Program-made: the position numbers and the translations under genes
The notes under the pieces: generated by a model
Told to the model about the DNA's origin: nothing
The model's database searches: none
The model's input: only the letters and a program-made list of their open reading frames with translations
Source of the DNA: Clostridia bacterium
GTDB taxonomy: Bacteria; Bacillota; Clostridia; Christensenellales; Borkfalkiaceae
Assembly: GCA_900767495.1 (NCBI GenBank)
Contig: CAAFZH010000139.1
Coordinates: 1 to 21,072 of the forward strand
DNA length: 21,072 nucleotides
Direction of reading: 5' to 3'
In this document: positions 14,780 through 21,072 of the stretch, piece by piece
How positions within the stretch are numbered: the first letter of the stretch is position 1
Layout of the letters: each line of letters opens with the position of its first letter

Positions 14780-14823
14780 ATTTGCAGGATTTTTCAAGAA
14801 TTTATCTCCTGCCCGTTTCGTTA

Positions 14824-14832
14824 TGATATAAT
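14824..14832 (+). promoter_or_regulatory. Extended -10 promoter of integrase
   Basis: TGATATAAT (extended -10) lies 29 bases before the integrase ATG. No good -35 box is present (about 14804-14809 is poor). An AAGGAG ribosome site follows. Confidence 0.55.
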
Positions 14833-14861
14833 TTTCCTTACCAAAGATAAGGAGAATCTTT

Positions 14862-16187
14862 ATGAACTTAATGGACAAAATCTTACAAAACGTACTCGAA
14901 ATCAACACTCTATCCCTGCAAATAGTTGCATGGGTAAACGAATATCGTAAAAACGATAATTTAATCTTTTTTGACGATATAAAGAAGAACTCGCACAAAC
15001 AGACGGACGATTCCGCCGCACTCGAAGATTGCAAACTTAATAACGTTATTCGCTTTTGCAAAAAGATTAAAACCGAAAATGATAAGACTAAAAAAGGCAT
15101 AATTTTTAACGACAAGGAGATTAACGCAATGCCTGCTAATATCAGAAATTTATTTAAAATCGGTCAACTTAAAGCGCATATCAGAAAGAAAAACGGCTAT
15201 TACGAAATTCGTTGTAGTATAAACGGTAAAGCAATATCGGCTTGCTCGAAAAAATTATGCGACGCCAAGGAACGCTTTATTGATAAATTATTCGTTTTTC
15301 GCGAAGAAGAATTTTTCAATAACTTTGAAGGAACTCACACCTTCTCTGTAGTAAAAGCAAAGTCCGCGCAAACCACGATATCAAATTACGCTAAAAAATG
15401 GCTTGAAAACGTTAAACGACCATACGTAAAAGAAATTACTTACTCTAATTACGTAAGTCTGTTTGAAAAAGAGATATTTCCCGTTTTCGGCAACACCCCT
15501 ATAAAAAGCGTAAAACAAATGGACTTGCAAAACTTTATAAATTCCTATACCGACAGCGGACGCAGCCGAACCGCTCAAAAACTTTGCCAACTGTTAAAAG
15601 CAATGTTTGAATACGCCGTAGCCGACGAGGCAGTTTCCAAAAATCCTATGAAACTCGTAAAAGCGCCTTTACACGAGGCTACGCACGGCGTACCCGTTAC
15701 CCGCTCGGAAGAAAAAATTTTTATTCAAACCTTTATGCAATCTCCGACGACGTACGCCCAGGCATACGCCTTTATGCTTTACACCGGACTTCGGCGTTCC
15801 GAACTTGTAACGGCTAACTTAACCGAAAAATGGATAGAGGTTAAAACGACTAAACAAAGAAAAGGCAAAAGAGAAAAATTGCGGCGTGTACCTATAAGTC
15901 CTATGCTACGTAAAGTCCTGCCGCTTATTAACCTCGAAGAGATTAAAAAACTACCTCTCGACGGATTATCTCGTTTTATTAAGCAATTCTTTCCCGACCA
16001 CCACACTCACGACTTACGGCACACTTTTATTACCCGTTGTCAGGAATGCGGTATTCAGGTAGAATTAGTTTCGCTTTGGGCAGGACACGTAAACGGCAAC
16101 TCAATCACTTCGAGCGTATACACTCATTTAGAGCAATTTGAAGATAATCAACTCGCAGAAATTAAGAAATTTTCTTATATTTTATAG
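14862..16187 (+). CDS. int: Tyrosine recombinase (phage-type integrase)
   Basis: The 441-residue integrase would insert and excise the element at the tRNA-Leu gene. Residues 1-100 form an unusual helical extension, about 100-150 an arm-site binding-like region (GYYEIRCSINGKAIS), about 168-265 the core-binding SAM-like domain, and about 275-435 the catalytic domain. The catalytic set is complete: R311 in YTGLRRSEL, a lysine in the 325-340 hairpin, H383 and R386 in HDLRHT, H409 in WAGH and Y420 in SVYTH. The ATG has an AAGGAG site. The gene reads toward the tRNA and ends 103 bases from its CCA, the usual position at an attachment site. The extra N-terminal hundred residues exceed the usual Int length. 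Confidence 0.93.
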   Translation: MNLMDKILQNVLEINTLSLQIVAWVNEYRKNDNLIFFDDIKKNSHKQTDDSAALEDCKLNNVIRFCKKIKTENDKTKKGIIFNDKEINAMPANIRNLFKIGQLKAHIRKKNGYYEIRCSINGKAISACSKKLCDAKERFIDKLFVFREEEFFNNFEGTHTFSVVKAKSAQTTISNYAKKWLENVKRPYVKEITYSNYVSLFEKEIFPVFGNTPIKSVKQMDLQNFINSYTDSGRSRTAQKLCQLLKAMFEYAVADEAVSKNPMKLVKAPLHEATHGVPVTRSEEKIFIQTFMQSPTTYAQAYAFMLYTGLRRSELVTANLTEKWIEVKTTKQRKGKREKLRRVPISPMLRKVLPLINLEEIKKLPLDGLSRFIKQFFPDHHTHDLRHTFITRCQECGIQVELVSLWAGHVNGNSITSSVYTHLEQFEDNQLAEIKKFSYIL

Positions 16188-16191
16188 CGAA

Positions 16192-16213
16192 TTTTTCCCA
16201 ACTTTTTCCCAAC
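16192..16213. repeat. Tandem 11-bp repeat behind the integrase
   Basis: TTTTTCCCAAC occurs twice in tandem directly after the integrase stop. Its position between int and the attachment tRNA suits integrase arm-type sites, though this is unproven. Confidence 0.5.
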
Positions 16214-16231
16214 TTTCGAGGATTTTGAAGG

Positions 16232-16283
16232 TAAAAAAACGGTTTTACGGCTTAAATTTAGTATTTTTAAGTCGTAAAACCGT
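16232..16283 (-). terminator. Terminator of tRNA-Leu
   Basis: On the minus strand an 18-bp stem (one G-U pair; arms 16239-16256 and 16266-16283) is followed by seven T. It starts just 7 bases beyond the tRNA CCA. Because it lies on the element side of the tRNA end, it is either carried by the element or part of the attachment region. Confidence 0.85.
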
Positions 16284-16290
16284 CAAAAAA

Positions 16291-16375
16291 TGGTGCGGAT
16301 AGCAGGATTTGAACCTGTATGGGTCGCCCCAAAGGATCCTAAGTCCTTCGCGTCTGCCAATTTCGCCATATCCGC
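16291..16375 (-). tRNA. tRNA-Leu(UAG), attachment site of the element
   Basis: The minus strand gives a full cloverleaf: GCGGATA/TATCCGC acceptor, T-arm GGTTCAAATCC, long variable arm as in class II tRNAs, and anticodon loop CTTAGGA with anticodon TAG. CCA is encoded (16291-16293). The 3' end faces the integrase, so integration re-forms an intact tRNA. The matching repeat at the other end of the element is outside the window. Confidence 0.95.
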
Positions 16376-16383
16376 ATAAAATT

Positions 16384-16412
16384 ATTTTATCACTTTTTTA
16401 AACAAAACGCAA
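16384..16412 (-). promoter_or_regulatory. Promoter of tRNA-Leu
   Basis: On the minus strand TTGCGT and TAAAAT are 17 bases apart, and the -10 box ends 8 bases before the tRNA 5' end. Confidence 0.7.
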
Positions 16413-16413
16413 G

Positions 16414-16442
16414 AAAAAACGCACCGCGAGGGTGCGTTTTTT
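16414..16442. terminator. Bidirectional terminator after lysC
   Basis: AAAAAACGCACC pairs perfectly with GGTGCGTTTTTT across a 5-base loop, giving T-runs on both strands. It ends the leftward lysC operon and separates it from the tRNA promoter. I see nothing else in 16443-16526. Confidence 0.85.
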
Positions 16443-16526
16443 CTTTTTATTTAAGGGGGATTGTGTGATCAAACTCTACGCCCTTATTTTAACATTGCTT
16501 TGTGATATATAAATGATTGACAAACG

Positions 16527-17747
16527 CTACGATTTTAAAAAGTCGGTTAAAATTAGTTCAACCTTAGTTTTATCGGCGGTTTTAACCGCCAGATAGTAAC
16601 CGTCGGATATTTTACACCCGAACATACTTAAATTTTTCCCGACGACCTCTTTAATAAAAGCCAAAGACTTAGGACAGTCGGTAGCAAAAAACAGCGTTAC
16701 GGAATTTTCAAAATACCCCTCGACTCCGCTCTCCGAAAAAAGATCGACCTCGCCCGAAATAACGCATTCCGCATAATCGCCAGTAAACGCGGCGACAACG
16801 GGTTTTAAGCCTTGCATAAAAATTTTATCGGGCGAAAAATTTGAATTTAACTTGATTTTAGCGTAAGAGTAACCGTCGGATTCGGCAACCGCAAACGCCG
16901 AGCCGTTAGGAATTTTGCATATTTCGGTGCCTTTCGCCTCCCGATTAAAAGTATTTTTTATTATTATAGGTATACCCTTTTCTTCGAGCGGCAGCACGCT
17001 GTCGCATTGTAAAACCGACGCGCCATATTCGCCCAATCTGCGGATTTCGCTATATGATAATCGCTCTATAACCTTACTTTGTTTGCATATCGCGGGGTTG
17101 AAATTATATACGCCGTCTACGTCGGTAAAGTTCAGATATACGTCTGCCGAAATCGCCCCGGCGGCTACCGCGCCGCTGTAATCCGACCCGCCGCGGGCGA
17201 AAGTACGAATTCGTCCTTCCTCGTCCGATCCGTAAAAACCGCCGCACACGAAACGCTCCGTTTGCCTGCACGCCTTTTTAATTAAATAGCGGGTAAATTC
17301 GGCGTTGAATTTGCCGTTTTCGTCAAACTTAAAAAGTTCCGCCGCGTCGATAAAAGGCAGCGAGCAATACCGCGCGAAAATTTTTGAATACAAATATTCG
17401 CCTCGGGATAAAAGAAAATCGGGAGCGACCGCGTTACAAGGTTTTTCAAGGTCGTTCTCGATTTTCATTAGTTCGAAATCAATATCAAAGTTAAGCCGCA
17501 ACTCTTTTACGAGAGTCCGAACGCGCGTAAAAGGCAGGCTTAAACTTTTTTTTACGCTTTCGCCGCGTTTAATTTTATCGTAAGCGAGTTTGAGCGCGTC
17601 GGTAAATTTGGGACAATCTTCCGTTTTACCGCCTGCCGAAACTACCACTATGCGAATATCGTTATCTTTAAGTACCGTTTTGGCAACCAACCCGAACGTT
17701 TTGGCGTTCGACATAGAAGTGCCGCCGAATTTGGCTACTTTAATCAG
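16527..17747 (-). CDS. lysC: Aspartate kinase
   Basis: This enzyme phosphorylates L-aspartate with ATP, the first step to lysine, threonine and methionine. KFGGTS at residues 6-11 and GGSDYSGAVAAG in the middle are the nucleotide and aspartate site motifs. The last third holds ACT-type regulatory domains, so feedback control by an amino acid is expected. It is monofunctional at about 406 residues. The start is uncertain: homology begins at IKVAKFGG, and no ATG is nearby. CTG (17747) follows GGTGGTGAG and overlaps the TGA of the 36-residue gene. A TTG at 17816 would add 23 Arg-rich residues by reading the microprotein gene in another frame, which is less likely. Confidence 0.9.
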   Translation of the reverse strand: MIKVAKFGGTSMSNAKTFGLVAKTVLKDNDIRIVVVSAGGKTEDCPKFTDALKLAYDKIKRGESVKKSLSLPFTRVRTLVKELRLNFDIDFELMKIENDLEKPCNAVAPDFLLSRGEYLYSKIFARYCSLPFIDAAELFKFDENGKFNAEFTRYLIKKACRQTERFVCGGFYGSDEEGRIRTFARGGSDYSGAVAAGAISADVYLNFTDVDGVYNFNPAICKQSKVIERLSYSEIRRLGEYGASVLQCDSVLPLEEKGIPIIIKNTFNREAKGTEICKIPNGSAFAVAESDGYSYAKIKLNSNFSPDKIFMQGLKPVVAAFTGDYAECVISGEVDLFSESGVEGYFENSVTLFFATDCPKSLAFIKEVVGKNLSMFGCKISDGYYLAVKTADKTKVELILTDFLKS

Positions 17748-17854
17748 AAACTCACCACCACGAACACGAATACCGCGAGTGCGAGCGCGATAACCGCGCC
17801 GACTATTCTTCTGCAAACTTTTGCCGACGTCGATTCCTGTCTTTCGGTTTTCAT
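17744..17854 (-). CDS. 36-residue membrane microprotein
   Basis: A short gene with an excellent AAGGAGA site 7 bases before its ATG encodes a basic N-terminus (MKTERQESTSAKVCRRIVG) and one hydrophobic helix ending VVVSF. Its stop overlaps the probable start of lysC, and it follows cdaA by 21 bases, so it is cotranscribed and may couple translation of lysC. Function is unknown. The cyclase regulator gene cdaR, usual next to cdaA, is not seen here. Confidence 0.7.
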   Translation of the reverse strand: MKTERQESTSAKVCRRIVGAVIALALAVFVFVVVSF

Positions 17855-17875
17855 AACTAAAATCTCCTTATATTA

Positions 17876-18703
17876 TTATTTATGCGGCAAAAATTCTTGC
17901 CAGTAGTATTCTTTAAGGGTTTGTCTTAACATTTCCGAATCGGCGTAGCGTTTTATCTTTCCGCCCTGCGCTATGGAAATAATACCCGTTTCCTCGGAAA
18001 CGATAAGCGCGGTAACGTTGATGGTTTCGGTTATGCCTATGCCCGCTCTGTGCCGCGTGCCGAGTTCCTTGGGCAAGTTGGTTTCCTGCGAAAGGGGTAA
18101 AAAACAACCCGATGCGAGAATTTTAGTGCCGTTTATAATCATAGCGCCGTCGTGCAAAGGCGTTTTGGGAAAGAAAATACTTTCTATCAAAGCCGAGGAT
18201 ATATCCGAATCGACTATAACGCCGCTTTCGATAATGGCGCGCGGAAGATTTCCGTTGGCAAGAATCATAATCGCGCCCACGTCGTTTTTGGACATATTCT
18301 GCAGAGCCTTGATGATTTCGTCGATACAAACGTCAACGTCCTTTTTAGAAGAGCCGCTCTTATCTATTTTATGAATTTCAACGTTCTTTTTGGAAAAAGT
18401 TTCCCAGATGTCGCGCTTTACCTCCGTTGCGAAAAGCGAAGTTTCCGCCACGATAAACAGTCCGGGAACGAGCAGGTACAAAAGTCGTTCGGTTTCGGAT
18501 TTTTTTTCGAGCGACGCAAACGCAACGCCCGTAGCAAGCACGTATGCAACGAAAACGAATATAAGCCACTTTGCGTTATTCTTTTGCAACACGTTTATCG
18601 CATAGTAAAAAGTAACGAACAAAGTGCCTATCGTAAGCACGGTTACGAGCGGATTGTCAGTAAAAGTTCCGCCAATCCTTAGCATAATTTCTTTAAAAGC
18701 CAT
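17876..18703 (-). CDS. cdaA: Diadenylate cyclase CdaA (c-di-AMP synthesis)
   Basis: This membrane enzyme makes c-di-AMP from two ATP, controlling potassium, osmotic balance and cell-wall homeostasis. About three hydrophobic segments occupy residues 18-95. The DisA_N catalytic domain follows, with the DGA motif at 185-187 and RHR at 217-219, both intact. Length (275 aa) is normal for CdaA. GGAGAC precedes the ATG. It usually lies with cdaR and glmM in Firmicutes; here holA is upstream and a microprotein plus lysC are downstream, so the cluster is rearranged. Confidence 0.95.
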   Translation of the reverse strand: MAFKEIMLRIGGTFTDNPLVTVLTIGTLFVTFYYAINVLQKNNAKWLIFVFVAYVLATGVAFASLEKKSETERLLYLLVPGLFIVAETSLFATEVKRDIWETFSKKNVEIHKIDKSGSSKKDVDVCIDEIIKALQNMSKNDVGAIMILANGNLPRAIIESGVIVDSDISSALIESIFFPKTPLHDGAMIINGTKILASGCFLPLSQETNLPKELGTRHRAGIGITETINVTALIVSEETGIISIAQGGKIKRYADSEMLRQTLKEYYWQEFLPHK

Positions 18704-18739
18704 ATATTCTGTCTCCTTATTATATGCCGCCGAAACTTT

Positions 18740-19705
18740 TCAGGTTCGGAGCAGCACCTCGTAAACGCCGTTCCACACGGCGGTGTTTTGTTCTGTTTTT
18801 CCGCTTTTGAAAGCGTAATCGAGTTCGGCAAGTTTATCGACCACGGTCTTCAGCCTTTTTGCCGAAAACGCGCGTGCCTGTCTTTTTGCCATGGTAACGG
18901 CAAACTCCTTAACTTTGAGCGCGTCGGCAATTTCGCTTTCGGTCGCGTTTGAAACCGAAACGTACAACAGCCTGCGAAAATAGTAGTAAAGCGAAATGAA
19001 AAGTTTTTGCCCGTCCGACGAAAGGTCGAGCATATCGGTAAACGCGGCGTAAGCCTTATCGTAATTTTTAGCCGCGATAAACTCGACTATCTCGTAAAGC
19101 CTGTAATCGGTTTCCTTAACGCAAAGCGAATCAACGTCGGTTTCGTCTATCTGCCCCTCGCCCTTATATGCGATAAGTTTGGCGATCTCGCCGTTTATAC
19201 GCGTCATATCGGACAGGCAGTATGCGTTTATCTTTCTCACCGCCCCGTCGGTTACGGTAAGCCCCGCAACTTTAATCTCGTTTTTAATCCAGGCGTTTAC
19301 GAGCGCCTCGTCGCCTTTGGAACAATCGACGAAAGTTACGTTGTTTAACTTTTTTAACTGATCGCTTTTGGAAACGTTGCATATAACGAGTACGGTGCTT
19401 TCGCAAGGACTGTCGAAGTAAGGTTTAAAAGTGGCGACTTCCGCAGGGGAAGGATAAAATTCCTTTATAAGCACCACCCTTTTTTCGCTCATAAACGGAA
19501 AACTGTACAGCGCGGAATTGAGTTTATCGTAATTATCCTTTACGATAGTGTTTTCAAAGCGCGTAAAGTTCATTTCGGGCATTTTAAGGCAGGCGTCGCA
19601 AATAAGTTTGAGCGACCGCTCGACGAAAAACGCGTCTTCTCCGCATACGAGATATATGGGTTCGACTTTAACCGTCAAACTTTTTTTGAGTTCCTTAAAC
19701 TTCAT
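18740..19705 (-). CDS. holA: DNA polymerase III delta subunit
   Basis: HolA is the clamp-loader subunit that opens the beta clamp. The N-terminus (VKVEPIYLVCGEDAFFVERS) is the degenerate P-loop region of the family. Length (about 321 aa) and the helical C-terminal domain agree. It follows comEC, the same neighbour as in Bacillus. The ATG at 19705 is preferred over the ATG two codons earlier because the promoter at 19714-19742 would start transcription almost on it. Neither ATG has a ribosome site. Confidence 0.9.
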   Translation of the reverse strand: MKFKELKKSLTVKVEPIYLVCGEDAFFVERSLKLICDACLKMPEMNFTRFENTIVKDNYDKLNSALYSFPFMSEKRVVLIKEFYPSPAEVATFKPYFDSPCESTVLVICNVSKSDQLKKLNNVTFVDCSKGDEALVNAWIKNEIKVAGLTVTDGAVRKINAYCLSDMTRINGEIAKLIAYKGEGQIDETDVDSLCVKETDYRLYEIVEFIAAKNYDKAYAAFTDMLDLSSDGQKLFISLYYYFRRLLYVSVSNATESEIADALKVKEFAVTMAKRQARAFSAKRLKTVVDKLAELDYAFKSGKTEQNTAVWNGVYEVLLRT

Positions 19706-19713
19706 TTGCATTT

Positions 19714-19742
19714 ATTTTAACATTTTTTTTATGAAAAATCAA
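19714..19742 (-). promoter_or_regulatory. Promoter placing holA start at the mRNA 5' end
   Basis: On the minus strand TTGATT and TAAAAT are 17 bases apart. Transcription would begin about 7 bases later, at 19705-19707, so a leaderless or nearly leaderless holA mRNA is predicted. Confidence 0.5.
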
Positions 19743-19750
19743 TCTTTTAT

Positions 19751-21055
19751 TTATATATTAGCATAAGAAATAAACGTAAGCGCGATTAAAACAGCCACGA
19801 CGGCAAGAGCCGAAACGAATTTGACTTTTTTATTTACGTTTAACAGGTCCGAACACGTAACGGCGGCAAGATAATACGCGGGAAAAAGCCAAAGCGGAAA
19901 AACCGTAATGCTTAAACCGACCGTTGCAAGTCGGGTAACGAAAAACTCCGTGCCGACGAGCAGATTATCCGCAATAAAAAACGCAATATTCCAGGGCAAA
20001 ACGAGCGACAGGATAATTCCGAAAAACAACGCGTAATAACCGACCGTAACGACGGGTACCAAAAAGAAATTACAAACTGCCGTTACGAATGGAAAACCGC
20101 CGAAATATTTTACGCAAAGCGGAATAGTTACGACCTCGGCGGCGACGATTACGCCTATCGAACCGCCGAGTTTCGGCGATTTTATTTTAGTAGCCCTTTG
20201 CACCGCAGGCGCGAGAATTATAAGCGAAAGACTTATTGAAAACGAAAGTATAAATCCCACGCCGAGTAAATCCGCGGGGTTGATAAGTAAAACCGCCAGA
20301 CTTGCGACCGCAAGCGAATTTAAAGAATCGCGTTTTTCGCCGACGGACTTTACAAGCGCGAATACGGAACAAGTTACCGCCGCGCGGAGCGACGACGCAG
20401 TAAGACCGCAAACGAGCGAATAGCCGAACAGCAACACGCTGATAAATACCGCTTTAATCGTTCTATTCATCGGTATTTTAGAAAACAACAACGAGATTAC
20501 GCCGTACAAAAGACCGACGTGTAACCCCGAAACCGCAAAGACGTGGGCTATACCCGCGGCGCGGTATAAATCCGTTCTGCCCGACAAACTCATAGTGTCG
20601 CCGCGGACGAGCGCGCTTGCAACGGCGCGGGTTTCGCGCGACAAAGAGGCAAATTTTTCGTCGGTAAATTTTTTGAACTTATAGCCTATACAATTTTTGT
20701 GTCCCGTAATCTTAATATCGGTCGCGTTATAACAAACGAAAGACGAGCCGTATAGCACTACCGAAGAATATCTTGCGCCGTCGTATTTTTCGGCGCGGCT
20801 GACGGTGCATTTAAACTCCGCCTCGTCGTAAACCGAAACGCACGTTTCCGCGCCGTATACGGAAACGTTACCCGACGGCTTGCCGTTTAATTTACAATCT
20901 GAAAGCCTATAATTATACGCTCCGCGAGAATAACTCGAATATTCGACTATACCCGTAACGACGTATTCGCCCGAAGTGAAATTTTTTGAAAGAGCGGCGG
21001 TTTTATCGACTTTCGCTTTCAATACGAATGCGCCCGTAAGCGAAAAAATTATGCA
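19751..21055 (-). CDS. comEC: ComEC/Rec2-type competence channel, 5' truncated
   Basis: This is the inner-membrane channel that imports single-stranded DNA during transformation. A soluble DUF4131-like region near the visible N-terminus (VTGIVEYSSYSRGAYNYRLS) is followed by AGIAHVFAVSGLHVG, the hallmark of the competence domain, and many membrane segments. The frame stays open from the TTG at 21022 to 21055, where adapter sequence begins, so the real start is missing. The protein ends soon after the last membrane segment. The C-terminal metallo-beta-lactamase-like domain of Bacillus ComEC is absent. Confidence 0.9.
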   Translation of the reverse strand, partial: CIIFSLTGAFVLKAKVDKTAALSKNFTSGEYVVTGIVEYSSYSRGAYNYRLSDCKLNGKPSGNVSVYGAETCVSVYDEAEFKCTVSRAEKYDGARYSSVVLYGSSFVCYNATDIKITGHKNCIGYKFKKFTDEKFASLSRETRAVASALVRGDTMSLSGRTDLYRAAGIAHVFAVSGLHVGLLYGVISLLFSKIPMNRTIKAVFISVLLFGYSLVCGLTASSLRAAVTCSVFALVKSVGEKRDSLNSLAVASLAVLLINPADLLGVGFILSFSISLSLIILAPAVQRATKIKSPKLGGSIGVIVAAEVVTIPLCVKYFGGFPFVTAVCNFFLVPVVTVGYYALFFGIILSLVLPWNIAFFIADNLLVGTEFFVTRLATVGLSITVFPLWLFPAYYLAAVTCSDLLNVNKKVKFVSALAVVAVLIALTFISYANI

Positions 21056-21072
21056 AGATCGGAAGAGCGTCG
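21056..21072 (+). other. Illumina adapter sequence (artefact)
   Basis: The last 17 bases, AGATCGGAAGAGCGTCG, are the start of the Illumina TruSeq universal adapter. They are not genomic, and they mark the end of the assembled contig. Confidence 0.95.

Noticed and set aside
16443..16526. A further gene or RNA between the terminator and lysC
   Set aside because: No ORF, promoter pair or stable hairpin with a T-run was convincing.
18152..18682. 176-codon rightward ORF opposite cdaA
   Set aside because: cdaA has intact catalytic motifs on the other strand; this frame is a shadow.

Overview
The window is one end of an assembly contig from a low-GC Gram-positive bacterium, most likely an uncultured member of the Clostridia (Bacillota). 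The chromosomal genes on the right (ComEC competence channel, HolA, the CdaA diadenylate cyclase, aspartokinase) support this, as do the strong GGAGG-type ribosome sites and the SigA-like promoters. The species cannot be named from the sequence. The last 17 bases are Illumina adapter, so the contig ends inside comEC.

Positions 1 to about 16290 are an integrated mobile element. It sits against the 3' end of a tRNA-Leu(UAG) gene, with a tyrosine integrase next to that junction. Its other end lies beyond base 1. Its layout: (i) an integrase preceded by a 60-nt inverted repeat; (ii) a cI-like repressor plus a zinc-ribbon/PD-(D/E)XK-like protein, transcribed rightward; (iii) a promoter region with four TGGCAC/TAGCAC repeats; (iv) a leftward early operon (small membrane protein, HTH/coiled-coil protein, PcfJ-like protein, a second helical protein, a small candidate ssDNA-binding protein); (v) a leftward late operon of small proteins, a membrane-anchored beta-rich protein, a terminator, a 1029-residue secreted and C-terminally anchored protein, further small proteins, and a membrane P-loop ATPase resembling the Zot/pI assembly proteins of filamentous phages.

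The order replication genes, small ssDNA-binding candidate, small proteins, terminator, large anchored attachment-like protein, small membrane proteins, assembly ATPase matches the gene order of Ff inoviruses. My reading is a divergent filamentous-phage-like prophage of a Gram-positive host. No HUH replication protein and no typical pVIII coat protein can be recognised, so this remains a hypothesis.

Two short rightward transcription units (about 2441-2523 and 8064-8181) lie inside the leftward operons. Each has a near-consensus promoter and an intrinsic terminator and no good ORF. The second can fold into a junction with a pseudoknot. These two RNAs, the origin-like hairpin at 14720-14779 and a tRNA-like hairpin cluster at 12841-12950 are the strongest leads for undescribed biology.

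From 16376 rightward is ordinary chromosome: tRNA promoter, a bidirectional terminator, then the leftward genes lysC, a 36-residue membrane microprotein, cdaA, holA and comEC.
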